From Dactylonectria macrodidyma (taxonomy: Eukaryota > Ascomycota > Sordariomycetes > Hypocreales > Nectriaceae): DNA of 64,000 bases. Both the position numbers and the translations under genes were made by a program. A model generated the notes under the pieces. The model searched no databases and had not been told where the DNA came from. It saw only the letters and a list, made by a program, of their open reading frames with translations. Each line of letters begins with the position of its first letter. The first letter of the stretch is position 1. The DNA is taken from NCBI GenBank assembly GCA_020744425.1, contig JAGMUV010000007.1, positions 1,984,001 through 2,048,000 of the forward strand, in the 5' to 3' direction. Of the stretch, positions 10,163-21,716 are shown in pieces.

Positions 10163-11234
10163 TCAATCCCGGTCCTTGCGCCGGTGACCGAGTCGCATCA
10201 TTTGGATATAAACAAGCGGCGCCAGGATCGTAGCAACTAAAATGCCCGAGATGATAAAAAAGTGACCAGCCGTGCTCGTTTGCGGCTCAAACTCAATGTC
10301 GTCGTCGCCCATGGCCCGCCGTTGCCACCGGCGGCGGTCCTGGTACTGGTGCGTCCGCGTGTGGCTCTTCTTGTCGAAATGCGGCACCTCCTCCTGGTGT
10401 CCGAAGGGATCCTCGCCATGGCCCATGCCTCCGTGGCGGGAGTGTTGTGTGTGGGCGTGATTGTGATGGTGATGATGAGTGTGACTCTGCTGGTACGCAA
10501 ACGGGTCGGCTCTTGCATGACCCGAGTCCGAATCGGCGCCGGGCCCCGTGCCGGTGGACTCCTCGTGGGCCTTGCGGCGCTTCTCGGCCTGGCCGCCCCA
10601 GCCGCCGCTGCGGTAGAAGCTAGGCGGCGGACCGCGAAAGGTGCCGCGACGCCGGCTCAGGCCCGAAGGCGAGCGACCGCCGGCCGGGTTGTTGGTGCTG
10701 TGGTACGAGGCGCGCGGGTTCCCCGGAGCATGGTGCGGGTGGTGCTGGACGCGGAGGACGTCGCGGTCGTAGGCGGCGCGGCGTCCGGCGTCGGAGAGCA
10801 CCGTGTACGACTCGGAAATGAGCGAGAAGGTGTGCGAGGCCGTGGGGTCGGACGGGTTGGCGTCTGGGTGGTGGCTCTTGGAGAGCGAGTAGAAGGATCT
10901 GTGTATGTTTCAACTCGTCAGCTTCTATGGATCCCCAATGCGACGTAGACAACCCTTCAACGCTTAGGATGACGAACAAGGAGAGCGACAAGGAAACTGA
11001 CTTCTTAATCTCGGCCGGCGTAGCATCGAGTCGCACATTCAGCCGCTCGTAGTGATTCCTGCGCGCCACATCGTCGTGCAACGCGCGCCTGGCCTCGCCC
11101 CGACACCGGAGCAGCAGCGCGGCCGCATCGCCGAACGGCACGGCAAAGGCTGCGGGAGATGCGGCGGCGGTGGCGGCAATTGGCGCGCGCAGCCGAGGGA
11201 AGCGGCTACGGAGGGAGGCGGGACGCACCAGCAT
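10163..11234 (-). CDS. Mitochondrial DnaJ-domain protein with C-terminal membrane anchor
   Basis: Two exons on the minus strand, 11234-11002 and 10898-10163, give 322 residues. The donor is GTCAGT and the acceptor CACAG. The first 55 or so residues are Arg/Ala-rich with few acidic residues, like a mitochondrial presequence. A J domain follows (about 60-130: HYERLNVRLDATPAEIKKSF, then SKSHHPDANPSDPTA with the HPD motif, then YTVLSDAGRRAAYDRD). The J domain is split by the intron, so the HPD tripeptide lies entirely in exon 2. A disordered Gly/Arg/Ser region contains a striking His-rich run (SHTHHHHHNHAHTQHSRHGG). A hydrophobic segment near the C-terminus (FFIISGILVATILAPLVYIQ) suggests a membrane anchor. 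It probably stimulates an Hsp70, most like yeast Jid1-type inner-membrane J proteins; that assignment is an inference. Confidence 0.88.
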
Positions 11235-12081
11235 GCCTCATCACGAAGCGTGCGTCCAAGTGTGTTTTTCGGTTTTCGTTCGATGCCTGCTTGCGTGTGT
11301 GTGTTGCGGGATGAGAGTGTTGGGGATTTTTCGAACGAGGGTCTAGCGGGAGGAAGCGGGAATTGGGCACGGGCGAGCAAGGGTTCTTGTGGTGATGTAA
11401 TAAAATCGCGGGCGAGGGACCGATCAAGGGGGGTCAAATCTGGTATGCAACTGCGCGGGGTAATGCGCGTAGCGAGCGAGGAGCCATGATGCATGACGAA
11501 GCCATGAGAGAAGAGGCATGAGCGCCAGCGTCAGAGATGGAATTCGATGCACTATCGTAACGTATAGTCATTGCGGATAAGTGCGCAACAGAATCTAATG
11601 ACGCCTCATTCATTGAACCACCGGACTGAATCCCCGGGATGTGACGCATTCAACAGTGGAACGAAACGCTGGATTGCTGGATTGCGTAAAGGGAGCCACA
11701 CCATCAGGATCATGGCTATACGAGCCACGAAAGGTGAAGAAAAGGATGATGGGAGCAGTCCTGTATGATGAAGTAACCCGAGGCGATTATCGTCATATTG
11801 GTTCATAGTTTTTGATTTCGATTTTTGTTCTCAATGCTCACGTGCATTGGTCTTGAATATTCCTATGACGTCTTGTATGCGACATGCTTCCAAAACAATC
11901 ACCGCCCTAGTGCTGCATCGCGCCAAATCAACCCAAAACTATATTTCATTTCCATGATAATGCTGCATCGTCTAGTACAGACAGGCCAATGTGGTCGACA
12001 ACTTCTTGGGTATCCAAAACAAGGGGTCAGTGCCCATCCAGGGGACCCCACCTGATGCTCATCTATGTATAGCGGTCGGAC
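11235..12081. promoter_or_regulatory. Intergenic region upstream of the DnaJ gene
   Basis: 847 nt between the start of the DnaJ gene and the stop of the mannosidase gene, both on the minus strand. It should hold the DnaJ promoter and the mannosidase terminator region. No coding frame with family features, and no notable repeat. Confidence 0.45.
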
Positions 12082-13833
12082 TTATGAACTGGGACGCTTG
12101 AAGGGGTGCGCTTCTGTGTTGAGAACCCAATCGTCTAGGTTTAGCACCTTGTGATCTTCAAATATGAGCCAAAAGTATTTGAGTGTCTCTGACATCCAAA
12201 AAGTCTGTGAAACGGTTAGTTTCTGCACAGGAGATCGAGAACACAATCAACTCACCTCCATGGCATCATCCTGGGTGCTGCCTTCATAACGCACATCCGA
12301 CACTGAGGCAAACGCCAGGTCATTCTCCGCTTCCTTGACTATGCCCTCCCACATACGCCAAGCCGCGTCTCGCCAGATCTCGTCTCCGGTGATGCGCCAC
12401 ATGTAGAAGACGCTTTCGATGGCCTCGGGCCGCAAGAGATACCGCGCGTCTCGCACACGAGTGAAGCCAGGCGGCAGCTGAGATGACTTGGGCTTCAGTT
12501 CCTCATAGCGACATTCTCCATCGATGGAGGGGCAGGCCTTGAGTTCTGCAATCTCTGGCATTATGTTGGTCGGGAAAGAGTCGTACGCCCAGACACAGCC
12601 TGCGGTTAGACGAGAACCTAGCTCCACGAGATCGTCTCGCGACAAGAGTTTGCCGGCGAGACCGTAAGTGCCGCCGACGAAGCAGGTCAAGTGTTGCATC
12701 TCGTTCGTGAGCTCGATCTTGCCGCTGCCTGCCACAGCGTTGCCCGCCATCAAGATATTGGTGTCATTGACATTGATAGGCTTATACAAAAGGTGCTTCG
12801 TCGCCGTATCAAGAGCCAGCGTAGTCATCTGCACGTACTCAGGGTCCAGCCCACCGAGTATGGCATGCATCTTGGGTAGGTACTCGTACAACGAGTCGGC
12901 ACCAGCCCCGAGAGTGAACATGGATGCTGTGACAGTTTCTTTGCGGTAATTCATAGTGTGTGGCCACAGGCCGGGAAGTTTCGTCTCGTTTTGGTTGTGG
13001 TAGATGAACTGCTTCACACGCTCAGTGGCGTCGTAATACTTGGGATCACCTGTGATCTGGGACAGTCTAGTAAACTCAAGGCCCATGGAACAACCGGCAG
13101 CACCGGACATGCTGTCATCGGCAGTCTGCTTCCCTTCTTTAGCTTTGGCGAAATAAAGCCAGTGAGAGGGTAGCCGATTCGGGGTGTCAAAAGTGGCATA
13201 GAGCATATCTCCAAGCTCAGTAGCCTTGGCGAGCAAAACATGTTCCCCAGAGAGGTCGTAGGCCGCCAGCAGACCACCGAGGTGGCGGATGGTCACCTCG
13301 AACAAGTTGAGAAAGTCATCGCTGGTCCTGGCCCAGTCGATCAGGGCTACTTGTTCCACGGCCAGCTTGAAGTCGGCCTGCATGTCCAGAAGCCAAAGGG
13401 TGTCGAGGGCGTCGACGAGCTGAGCAGACCAGCCGGAGAAGCTCTGCTTGCCCTTGCGCGAGAGGGGCTTGAGCTCGTCTTGAGGCCAGGCATACTTCTT
13501 GTAGGCGTTCCAGCTCTTAACAAAGGCCTTCTTGACGATCGCCTTGCGGACCTGCGAGACGTCGTTCTCACTCGACCCGTGCCACTGGTGCTGGACCGGG
13601 GGCAGCTTCTGGGGTTGATCGGTGGCGGGCGGGCTCTTGATGTCCTCGACGGGGTAGTAGACGGTATTCTTGCTCCAGTCGTAACTGCTGGGGAGGTACT
13701 TGACGGCGCCGACCTTGGTGGCACGCATGTAATCCTGCGGTCGGAGGTTGTGATAGAGGAAGTAGCCAACGCCGAGTAAGACGATGAGGGCGATGTAGCG
13801 ACGACTTAGTCGTCCTTGGCATTGGGCGATCAT
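12082..13833 (-). CDS. mns1: Class I alpha-1,2-mannosidase (GH47)
   Basis: Exons 13833-12256 and 12204-12082 give 566 residues. A short cytoplasmic tail (MIAQCQGRLSRRY) and a signal anchor (IALIVLLGVGYFLYHNL) make a type II membrane protein of the ER or Golgi. The GH47 catalytic domain runs from about residue 95 to the end: KKAFVKSWNAYKKYAW, SGWSAQLVDALDTLWLL, FEVTIRHLGGLLAAYDLSG, LRPEAIESVFYMWRITGD. It trims alpha-1,2 mannose from N-glycans and can act in ER glycoprotein quality control. The short second exon (41 residues) is essential: it carries WVLNTEAHPFK, the conserved motif whose Thr coordinates the catalytic Ca2+. A model stopping at the end of the large open frame (VS just after AMEV) would lack it. 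ER-type versus Golgi-type cannot be settled by eye. Confidence 0.95.
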
Positions 13834-15647
13834 GACAGGCGCATGTTAGGAGGAGGGAAGGAGGAGGGAAGGAGGGAGAAAGAGGTGGACGGGGGGGCGA
13901 CGGAGTTGAAAAGAGGAAAAGTCGACGATGATGATGACACGACTCGCTGGAGAATGCGGCCTTGGCTCTCACTTTAAGACGGCCGTGGTTGATGATGGTC
14001 GGACCGGAAAGGACGGAACAAAGGCTGGGCGGGCGAGGCGAGACCGGGCCACACACGGCACTGGAAGGAGCAATGGGAAGCGGCCAAGACAGGACGGGAC
14101 AAGAAGAGAGGGAGGGAATGGGGAATATTAGCCTGATGAGGGAAAGCCGAGAGCGCGTCCTTGGCAGCCGCCAGAAGAGGGAAACAGGATAATAGATTCA
14201 CAAGCAGCATGCACAACCCTTTCCTTCTTTCGATATGCTTATTTGTCAATGGAATCAAAAAGAGGGCGTTGATGCATGTCTTGACTCGCTGCTGTGGCTG
14301 GGGATGTATTGGGGCCTGTTGGCGTCATATGTCGGACCTTGAAAATAGTTACCCCATTTAGTACGCGTAGCCTTTCCCTCCTTACCCAGACGTCCACGAA
14401 TCCCCCTGTAACGCTCCCCGCCATGAGCCCTGTAAGGTCCCAGCTATCTGCTACGACTCCCCGTAAGTCCCCTGCATTCTCCTGTAAACCCTCCCTGAGA
14501 GTCCCTGCAAGTTACCTATAAATGGTGCCCCAACGGGCTCTCGGCAAGTGGGACAGCGCTATGGTGGCAAGGGGGCTGGTGGTGATTGATTGGCCGTGTC
14601 CAGGGGTCTCACTTGGCTGGCAGAAAGATTGGGACTTTCACTGGTGCCGCCGAGGGCGCATTCAGAGCTGACAAGCGGCGTCATGTTGAAAACATTGAGG
14701 CTGCTGGGTTGCTAATTTGGGACAGAGTACTCCGTAGCCTGGCTCATCATCCTCCCAGTAGCCTGGTAAATCGGGTGCACGGAAAATTAGCAGATTGATC
14801 CTCCCATCTTCATCGAGATTCCCTACGTGTGAATGGTCCCTTTTTTAGCATCTGCTCCGTAGACTGGACTTGGACGCAGATCGAACCGCCCATCTGCAGA
14901 TCCCATCTAGAGATCGAATGTGACACCAGGTTGCCGTTGGACAATCCGTTCTCTAACCAACCGCACAGACTCACGTATCACCTCAAGCGTGTCACACGGC
15001 GCGTATCACATACCAACCACCCCTCCTTACACTTCGATCTCAATTGTTAAAAGAATGACTTAAGTTTGTTTGTCTGCGTCGAAAAGAGTGACTATGGTCG
15101 GACTTGAAATCATGGCTCTGAAAGCCCCCCCGTCCGAAGCCTCGAGAGGAATCCTGTGGCTTGGCATTCGCGAAAAGTGCGTCTCTTTGCCAGCACCACA
15201 CTCGACAAAGATCCTGTGAGAGAACCTCCCTACAAAGGTTATTCCCTTAGAATATCATTGTCGTTATTGTTCTTCACCGTTCTGTCCCCGGACACTCGCA
15301 ACTACTTCATCCCTCTTCCTTGCTACTTCAATGCTGTGAATATCAAGACAATCTGCATCTGGCGGGCCGCTACGACCTCGATGTCCGTCGTGGGTTGGGC
15401 CGCTAGCACGCGACATTGACGTCTCCCTGTCTGGATATATCTAGACAGGTGGGATCCAGGATCGGACATGAGACGGTCTCCGCGGTTCTGTCTGGCTTGA
15501 CCGCGTTGGCCTTGACGACAAGGCGCTTGGGGGGCAACAGACCACTTGCCGGCCGCGCGTGGTGATCCGGCGGGAGCAAGTCCTGCTGCAGAGCCTATGG
15601 GATGCAAAATTGGTATCATCGCCTACTCGTAGCGCTCACATCGTCGT
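13834..15647. promoter_or_regulatory. Intergenic region upf1 3' side / mannosidase promoter
   Basis: 1.8 kb with no supportable gene. The 13834-14120 part is purine-rich on the plus strand (GGGAGGAAGG, GACAGGACGGGACAAG), that is, a pyrimidine-rich promoter and leader for the mannosidase. An array of five CCCTGTAAG-like copies lies at 14404-14511. The rest holds no recognisable element. Confidence 0.5.
14404..14511 (+). repeat. Five spaced CCCTGTAAG-like copies
   Basis: CCCTGTAAC (14404), CCCTGTAAG (14428), CCCCGTAAG (14459), TCCTGTAAA (14480) and CCCTGCAAG (14503) occur with start-to-start spacing of 24, 31, 21 and 23 nt. They lie about 570 to 680 nt upstream of the mannosidase ATG and stand out from the surrounding sequence. 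Confidence 0.55.
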
Positions 15648-18600
15648 TCAGTCATATCCTCCACCGATCTGGCTGTGGAAGGCTGTGCTAACGCTCTTCT
15701 CGTCGTCGTCGTATCGTCGTCCGTACCCGTGTCCAGGCGCAATCCGTCCGCTGCTCTCCACATATTGCTTGAGTCGATCACTCTGACTGTAAGAAACAGG
15801 TCGCATTCCCGTCACCGCATCGTGTAGCCCAGCCCCAAGGCTGACACCGCCTTGTCCCACGCCCTTGCCGCCGATCACGCTCGCTGATGCATCTGTGAAC
15901 TCCGAGTTTGCAACACTTTCGCCAGCAATGCTCTCCGTAGCACGGCCGCGGCTCTTGCCGCCACGTCCTGGAGCAGCGACTCCAGGCAGGCCAGGCCACT
16001 GCTCAGGGGTGAAACTTGAGAACATTGGCGGGAAGGCGCTGTTGAGAGAAGCGCCTCCGAAGGCGGAGCCATGAATCGATGACACGTCATCGGGAATATA
16101 AGAAACCATGGAACCCAGATCGAAATCGCGGCCCGAAGGAGGAGGGTTGAAGCGACCGTTGGCGAAGCTGTTGTTAGCGTTGTTATTGTTGTTGTTGCTG
16201 GCATTGGCACCGAATTGAGATTGCTGGTTCTGGTTCTTCTGGCGATAGCTAACCTTAGGGCGGCTGAATTGCAACAAGCAGGCCTGGAGGTTGGTCAAGG
16301 GACCCTCAACAAAACACTTGCGATCCTTGAAATGCACGAGCAGGTTGTGCCACAACTCGTGCTTAGAAAGGACCTTGGGGTTACCAAGAATGACTAGACC
16401 ATACTTGGCTCGGGTCAGGGCGACATTGAGACGACGGGGGTCAGACAAGAATCCGATGCCCTGGTTATCGTTGGATCGAACACAAGAGAGGACGATGAAA
16501 TCCTTTTCACGTCCCTGGAAGGCGTCGACTGATGCAACCTCGACTTCTTTGTAAAACTCCTTCTTGTACGTTCCCGAGTTCTGCATCGTGGTAACAATGT
16601 AGCTTCTCTGGCCCTCGTATGGAGTAATAACACCAATATCTGCCGGCTTAACGCCAGCCTTGAAGAATCGGGTGACGGCCTTTTCAACATTTGATGCTTC
16701 GGTTCGGTTGAGGTACGATGTTCCGGAGGCTGAGATTTCCTCATGACCCAGGTTGGACCAGAACATCATGGGCATCTCAGCAACAGGCCAAGGGAAGTCG
16801 ACATCCTTCCTCAGACGGTTCTCATGGGTGACGCCATTCTGCAAAGTTCCTTCGTAAAACATGTTCGAGGGAAACTCAGAGAGGCAGGGATGCATGCGAT
16901 ACTGGATGTTAAGTCGGATGGGGGCGAGCTTGAGGTTGACGAGACGCTCAAACAGCGATTGGTTCAGACCTGCCTTGGCCGCTTTCTTGTTCATGATGAC
17001 GGGACCAAGCTGCTTGTGATCACCAACCAGAACGACTTGCTTGCATCCGAGGACAAGAGGAATCATGCACTCGGGTTCGGCGGACTGAGTCGACTCGTCG
17101 ATGAGGACATTGCGGAACTTCATCTTGGATAGTCGCGGGTCACCCGCACCGACGCAGGTACAACAGACGACGTCAGCGTTGTTGAGGATATCTCGCTCGG
17201 CAGCCTTCGTGAGCTGCTTGAACTTCTTCTCATCCTGGCTGGACAGTTCGCCTAGCTCATTCTTCAGCTGAGAGAGCTTGACCAATTCGCTGTTGTGCTC
17301 CGACATGCGGACCTGCTCATGAAGGGCTAGGAAGCTGACTGAAGACTCAACATCCTCACGAGACTTGGCTGTCAAACGAACAACCTTGAGGCCGGTGCGG
17401 TGGACACGTTCACACAGCTGATCAACGGCGACGTTGGATGGGGCGCAAACCAAGACCTGGCCGTTGCTCATCTTGGCAAGATGGTAAATGATGGTAGCCG
17501 AGGTCACTGTCTTTCCTGTCCCGGGGGGACCCTGAATGAGACTGAGGGGCTTCTGGAGCACTGCCTTGATGGCACCGACTTGACTAGGATTGAGGTCGGG
17601 GAGGCCGGGGACCGACCACTTCTTAGGAAGGTTTGTTTTCATAGGCTGCAATTGGACTTCATGACCCAGGAGGGTATGGAAGATATATCCGGAAACGCTC
17701 ATGTCATCCACAGCAAATGTCTTCATGGCCAATTGCATGCGGTCGTAGGAAGTTGCTTTCCAAACGTAGTCGGCAGAGAACTGGTGCGAGAGGTCAACAG
17801 GCACCGACTTCTCATTTCCAGTCTTGCGCAGCTCCAGAGTCACCTCGTCGGACTGATTGTTGGGAATCTTGATGACATATCCAACGCCCTCCCAGGGTGA
17901 TCGAAGCTCTCCCTTATAGCGGAGTCGCATCTCATCGCCGACAGCAAGCTTGACATCTCCGGACTCAATCTTGTGCAGGTTGAAGCTGACGAGATGCTTG
18001 TTGTTCAAGCCGTAATCCCAGCGCACGGTGAGCTCATCCTCGGACTGAGCCTCCTTGAGCTTCTTGTCGTAATCGGATTCCATTTTGACCAGCGGTCCAA
18101 AGATATTTTGATAGTGGTAGGGATCGTCGTATTGGAGTAGGACAGGGTGAGGGTCGTCGTCAATGTTCGATGCCTTCTCCAAGTCAACCACCGTAGCCTT
18201 GGGTTCAATCTTCCACATCTCCTCCAGCTTCGCGATCATGTTTGGGGTCAGGTGACGAGCTCGGAGTTGTTCGGCATCGGAGGGGGTTGTGACGAGCCAT
18301 GGCAGAAAAGCTCTTTCTTCGATAAGTGGTTGCCATCTCGATGTATCCCAGTTCATGTCCTTGTTTGAGGTGTTCGCGGCACAGGGTTGTCGGCAGAGGA
18401 GGACGACGACGGTGTCTGACTTGGCAGGGATGAAACCGAGGAGAAATGCGTTCTTCGTTCCACAGTTGTAGCACTCGAGCACGGTATCACCCAGAGTGGA
18501 CTCTGGATGAAGCTGAACCTCCTTGTGGCGGGCTCGCACGAGGTGGTTCACGATGTGGGTTGAGGTACCGTTACCACGAGCGCTGCAGAACCACTTGTTG

Positions 18601-18987
18601 CAGGTGAGGCACTTCACCACGCAGCCGGGCGAGTGAATTCCGCAGTACCTGTTAGCCAAAGTCAGCAAGCTTCGCGAGGTTTCTGACTTGTGTTACCTAC
18701 GCGCATGCATGAGCAGGAAGTTCCTTCTCCTCCTCTGGACCCTTCAACTTCAGACCAGTCAAGCCATCCACCGGCACGCTGTTCAAACTGTCATTCTCGT
18801 CTTCCTCGTAGGCCTCGGTTTGGTTGTCATCATCATCGGCTCGGAGGCGGCCACTTCGATCTGGGAATTTGCCAAAGAGCAAGCTCTCATCGGGGTCGAT
18901 CGCGGACAGGTCGTCGGCTCCGGCTTTGATGGCGGCAGCAGAATCGGATATTAGATGGTTCCCGACATGGGTAAAGGCGCCCTCCAT
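15648..18987 (-). CDS. upf1: ATP-dependent RNA helicase Upf1 (NAM7), nonsense-mediated decay
   Basis: Exon 1 is 18987-18701 and exon 2 is 18648-15648, joining in phase (GC|G) to 1095 residues. The acidic N-terminus ([12 protein letters not shown]) is followed by the Cys/His-rich UPF2-binding domain ([20 protein letters not shown], then [34 protein letters not shown]). The superfamily 1 helicase core has Walker A GPPGTGKT (469-476), the DE box in LIDESTQ (about 613) and motifs [21 protein letters not shown] and [11 protein letters not shown]. The C-terminal tail is Asn- and Gly-rich and disordered. The enzyme couples translation termination at premature stops to mRNA decay in the cytoplasm. 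The intron cuts inside the first zinc-binding cluster, so a model that begins at the Met codon at 18668, inside the intron, loses the ACAYC cysteines. Divergent from the GTPase gene at 19818. Confidence 0.97.
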
Positions 18988-19817
18988 GTTGGTGTGTAGT
19001 GATGGAAATTCGCGTCGTTGGTAGGGTTTTCCTGCAAGTACACTATCAGCATTGGATGCCCCGCGCGCCAGGGTGGCGGTGACGCCCAGGGTGAGGGCAG
19101 GCCCCCAAAAATCTCCAGAACGCCGCGATAGGGAGTGCGTCTCACCTACAGGTATTGGTCTTTCGAAATATGCCCGCTTGTGACGCCTTGTGGCGACTCG
19201 GGTCGGATTCGGAAAGTGATTGGGGTTGCAAGTCGCTGGGTGAGGCTCACATCATCGCGAAGAAGGATGCGCCGGGGAGGAAGCGTGGCAAGCTGCGAGC
19301 GGAGATCGGGCGAGAAATAGCGGTAGAACGAGTGCTTTCCAAGCTCATAGCACAAGGTTGTCAGTCAGAATTTGATTTTCTGGTGACCAAGAGATATCGA
19401 TGGGTGAACAACTGGACCCTCTTTGGCGAAGTTTGGTGGGACATTTTTGCGCCCACGTGATAGGCAGCCGTGCAATCGAAACCCGTCAGAACGCCGGCAA
19501 AACCGATAATTTGGTAGCCACCTGTCAGTGGTTCTGGTCGTTAAATGTCCTGCAGGGAAGGCCCGACAGAGGTTTACGACCCCACTACGAATACTAAATT
19601 TGTTCGGCGAGGCCCAAAAGAGCCTTCTTTTCGATGGCATCGTCGCCAACATTCCATCATCTCTTACTGCACTTTACACAAGACAAAGTGTATACCTTGT
19701 AGACCGACAAACCAAGAGGCTTCAGTTTGATCACAAAGGAACCATCTACTCTCTTTCAGTTCAGGTTACTTATGTCCTCTCTGGCTCGATATAGAGGTGC
19801 TTGACGACCCCTCCACG
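18988..19817. promoter_or_regulatory. Divergent promoter region upf1 / YGR210C-like GTPase
   Basis: 830 nt between two divergent starts. No coding frame with recognisable features. The upf1 leader side is C/T-rich on the minus strand, and 19660-19800 is AT-richer before the GTPase ATG. Confidence 0.5.
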
Positions 19818-21278
19818 ATGCCTCGCGATCCGCTTATCGGTCTCGTGGGCAAACCCTCAGCAGGGAAGAGCTCCACGCTCAACAGCCTGACCGACGCCTC
19901 CTCTAAAGTTGGTTGGTACAAAGACCCTTAGCCTAAGCTGCCTTGGCCGGCGCTGATCGCATTTCTCCATAGGCAACTTTCCGTATGCGCCCTCCGTTGC
20001 TGAACCAGCTCATGCCTTTGACATTGTCTTTGCCTCATCTGCTGCGAGCTGAGCGTCGCGGAGCTGACCGTTCCTCGCTAGGTTCACCACCATTGACCCC
20101 CAGCGAGCGATTGGCTACCTCCAGATCGAGTGCGCCTGCGCCCGACACAACCTCTCAGACCGATGCAAGCCCAACTACGGCTCATGCGACCAAGGCCGCC
20201 GTTCCGTTCCCATCGAGCTCCTCGACGTCGCTGGTCTAGTCCCCGGAGCGCATCAAGGACGTGGTCTGGGAAACAAGTTCTTGGATGACTTGCGCCATGC
20301 AGATGCGCTGATACACGTTGTTGATGCTTCGGGAACCGTCGACGCCGAAGGTAAGGAGACAAGGGGATACGATCCTTCGGTGGATATAGCCTGGCTACGG
20401 AGCGAGATTGTTGCGTGGATTCTTGGCAACCTCATGCAGCGATGGGGCTCGATCCGTCGACGACACCAAGCCATCAAAGCAACCGCGGTTGAAACCCTGC
20501 AGGGGCAATTCTCCGGATACGGTGCCACATCAACCATCATCAACCGCGCATTAGATAGGAGCGGTGTGAAAGAGCCCTTGGAGGATTGGAGCGACGAGAC
20601 CGTCAAGAACGTCGTCCACGCTTTTGTCGACGAGAAGTTCCCGACCGTTATCGCACTGAATAAGATTGACCACCCCGATGCTGACAAGAACATCTCCAAG
20701 ATCGCCAAGCAGCAGGACCCTAACACCATCGTGTTATGCTCCGCCATCTCGGAAATCTTCCTCCGCAAGATGGCAAAGCAGGGTTACATCAAATATGTCG
20801 AGGGCAGCGAATTCGTCGATACGAAGGAAGACCTGATAGAGCAAGGCGACCCAACTGGTGGCGGCTTGAAGGATCTCGACGAGAAGAACCGAAACCGGAT
20901 AGAGAACCTCAAGGATATGGTGCTATATAGGTTTGGCTCTACAGGTGTCGTCCAGGTTCTCTCAAAAGCAGCCGAGATTCTCGGTCTCGTGCCCGTATTC
21001 CCAGTCCGAAACGCTAGCACTTTCAGCTCTGGGGCGTCAGAATCCAAAGTTGTCTTTCGGGATTGTGTTCTCGTCAAGAAAGGCTCCACAGTTGGCGATG
21101 TTGCTAAAAAGATCATGGGTGATGCGCCGATTGCGTTTGTGGAGGGCGTTGGGAATGTCCGAGTAGCCGAAGATGATTTTGTGGCCGTGGGGAAGAATGA
21201 CGTATGTCTATTACATTACCCATCTGAACTTCCGCTAACAGCTTGTAGATTCTATCATTCAAGGTTGGCAGAGGTTGA
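19818..21278 (+). CDS. Obg/YchF-type GTP-binding protein (YGR210C family)
   Basis: Exons 19818-19911, 19973-19982, 20082-21201 and 21249-21278 join in phase to 417 residues, close to yeast Ygr210c. G1 is [12 protein letters not shown] (about residues 8-19). The switch I region KVGNFPFTTIDPQ is built across three exons, including a 10-nt microexon. G3 is [17 protein letters not shown] (about 83) and G4 is NKID (about 228). A C-terminal TGS-like segment runs to [17 protein letters not shown]. It belongs to the Ola1/YchF/Obg translation-factor GTPases or ATPases; the YGR210C branch is widely conserved but its role is poorly defined, probably ribosome-linked. The last exon adds only ten residues. 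Without the microexon the frame breaks between G1 and the switch region, which suggests many annotations of this gene are wrong at that point. Confidence 0.93.
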
Positions 21279-21716
21279 GCCTCCGCAGCATGTCAAATAC
21301 GCTATTCGATGCCGTCGCACCTGTCACCCTACTCATAGGGTAACTCCTCAAAACCTACTGAAGGCGAACTGCAGATCTACCACCTTACCAGGTTGGTCCA
21401 GCCATGCTGGTAAGGGTTTTAGTGTCGAAGATCTGTGGGAGGCCAAATCGCAGCGGCCTGGTTTAGATAAAACAAACACATGAACTTGCCTGGTCGCAAT
21501 TTAATGACGATATCTGACACAGACCTACTTAGGAGCCGGCATCAGCGCCTCCATGTGGGTTCCCTTGGAAGGCTGGTAGAAATAGACTCGTGGATACAAT
21601 GCACACTTGTTAATTCTGCAATCATTGTGCAAACCAAGACCTACTCCACACAACATTAGTTCCTACATCAGTCTCCCAACAGTTTCCGTAAAACCAGTGA
21701 TCCAATGGAGAGCGCG
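21279..21716. other. Convergent 3' region GTPase / F-box gene
   Basis: 438 nt between converging stop codons. The GTPase frame before the last intron can read through to 21483, but the spliced model stops at 21278. No separate gene or repeat seen. Confidence 0.45.

Noticed and set aside
18649..18668. Upf1 start at the Met codon ahead of LTLANRYC
   Set aside because: That Met lies inside the intron; splicing to 18701-18987 restores the conserved Cys/His cluster.
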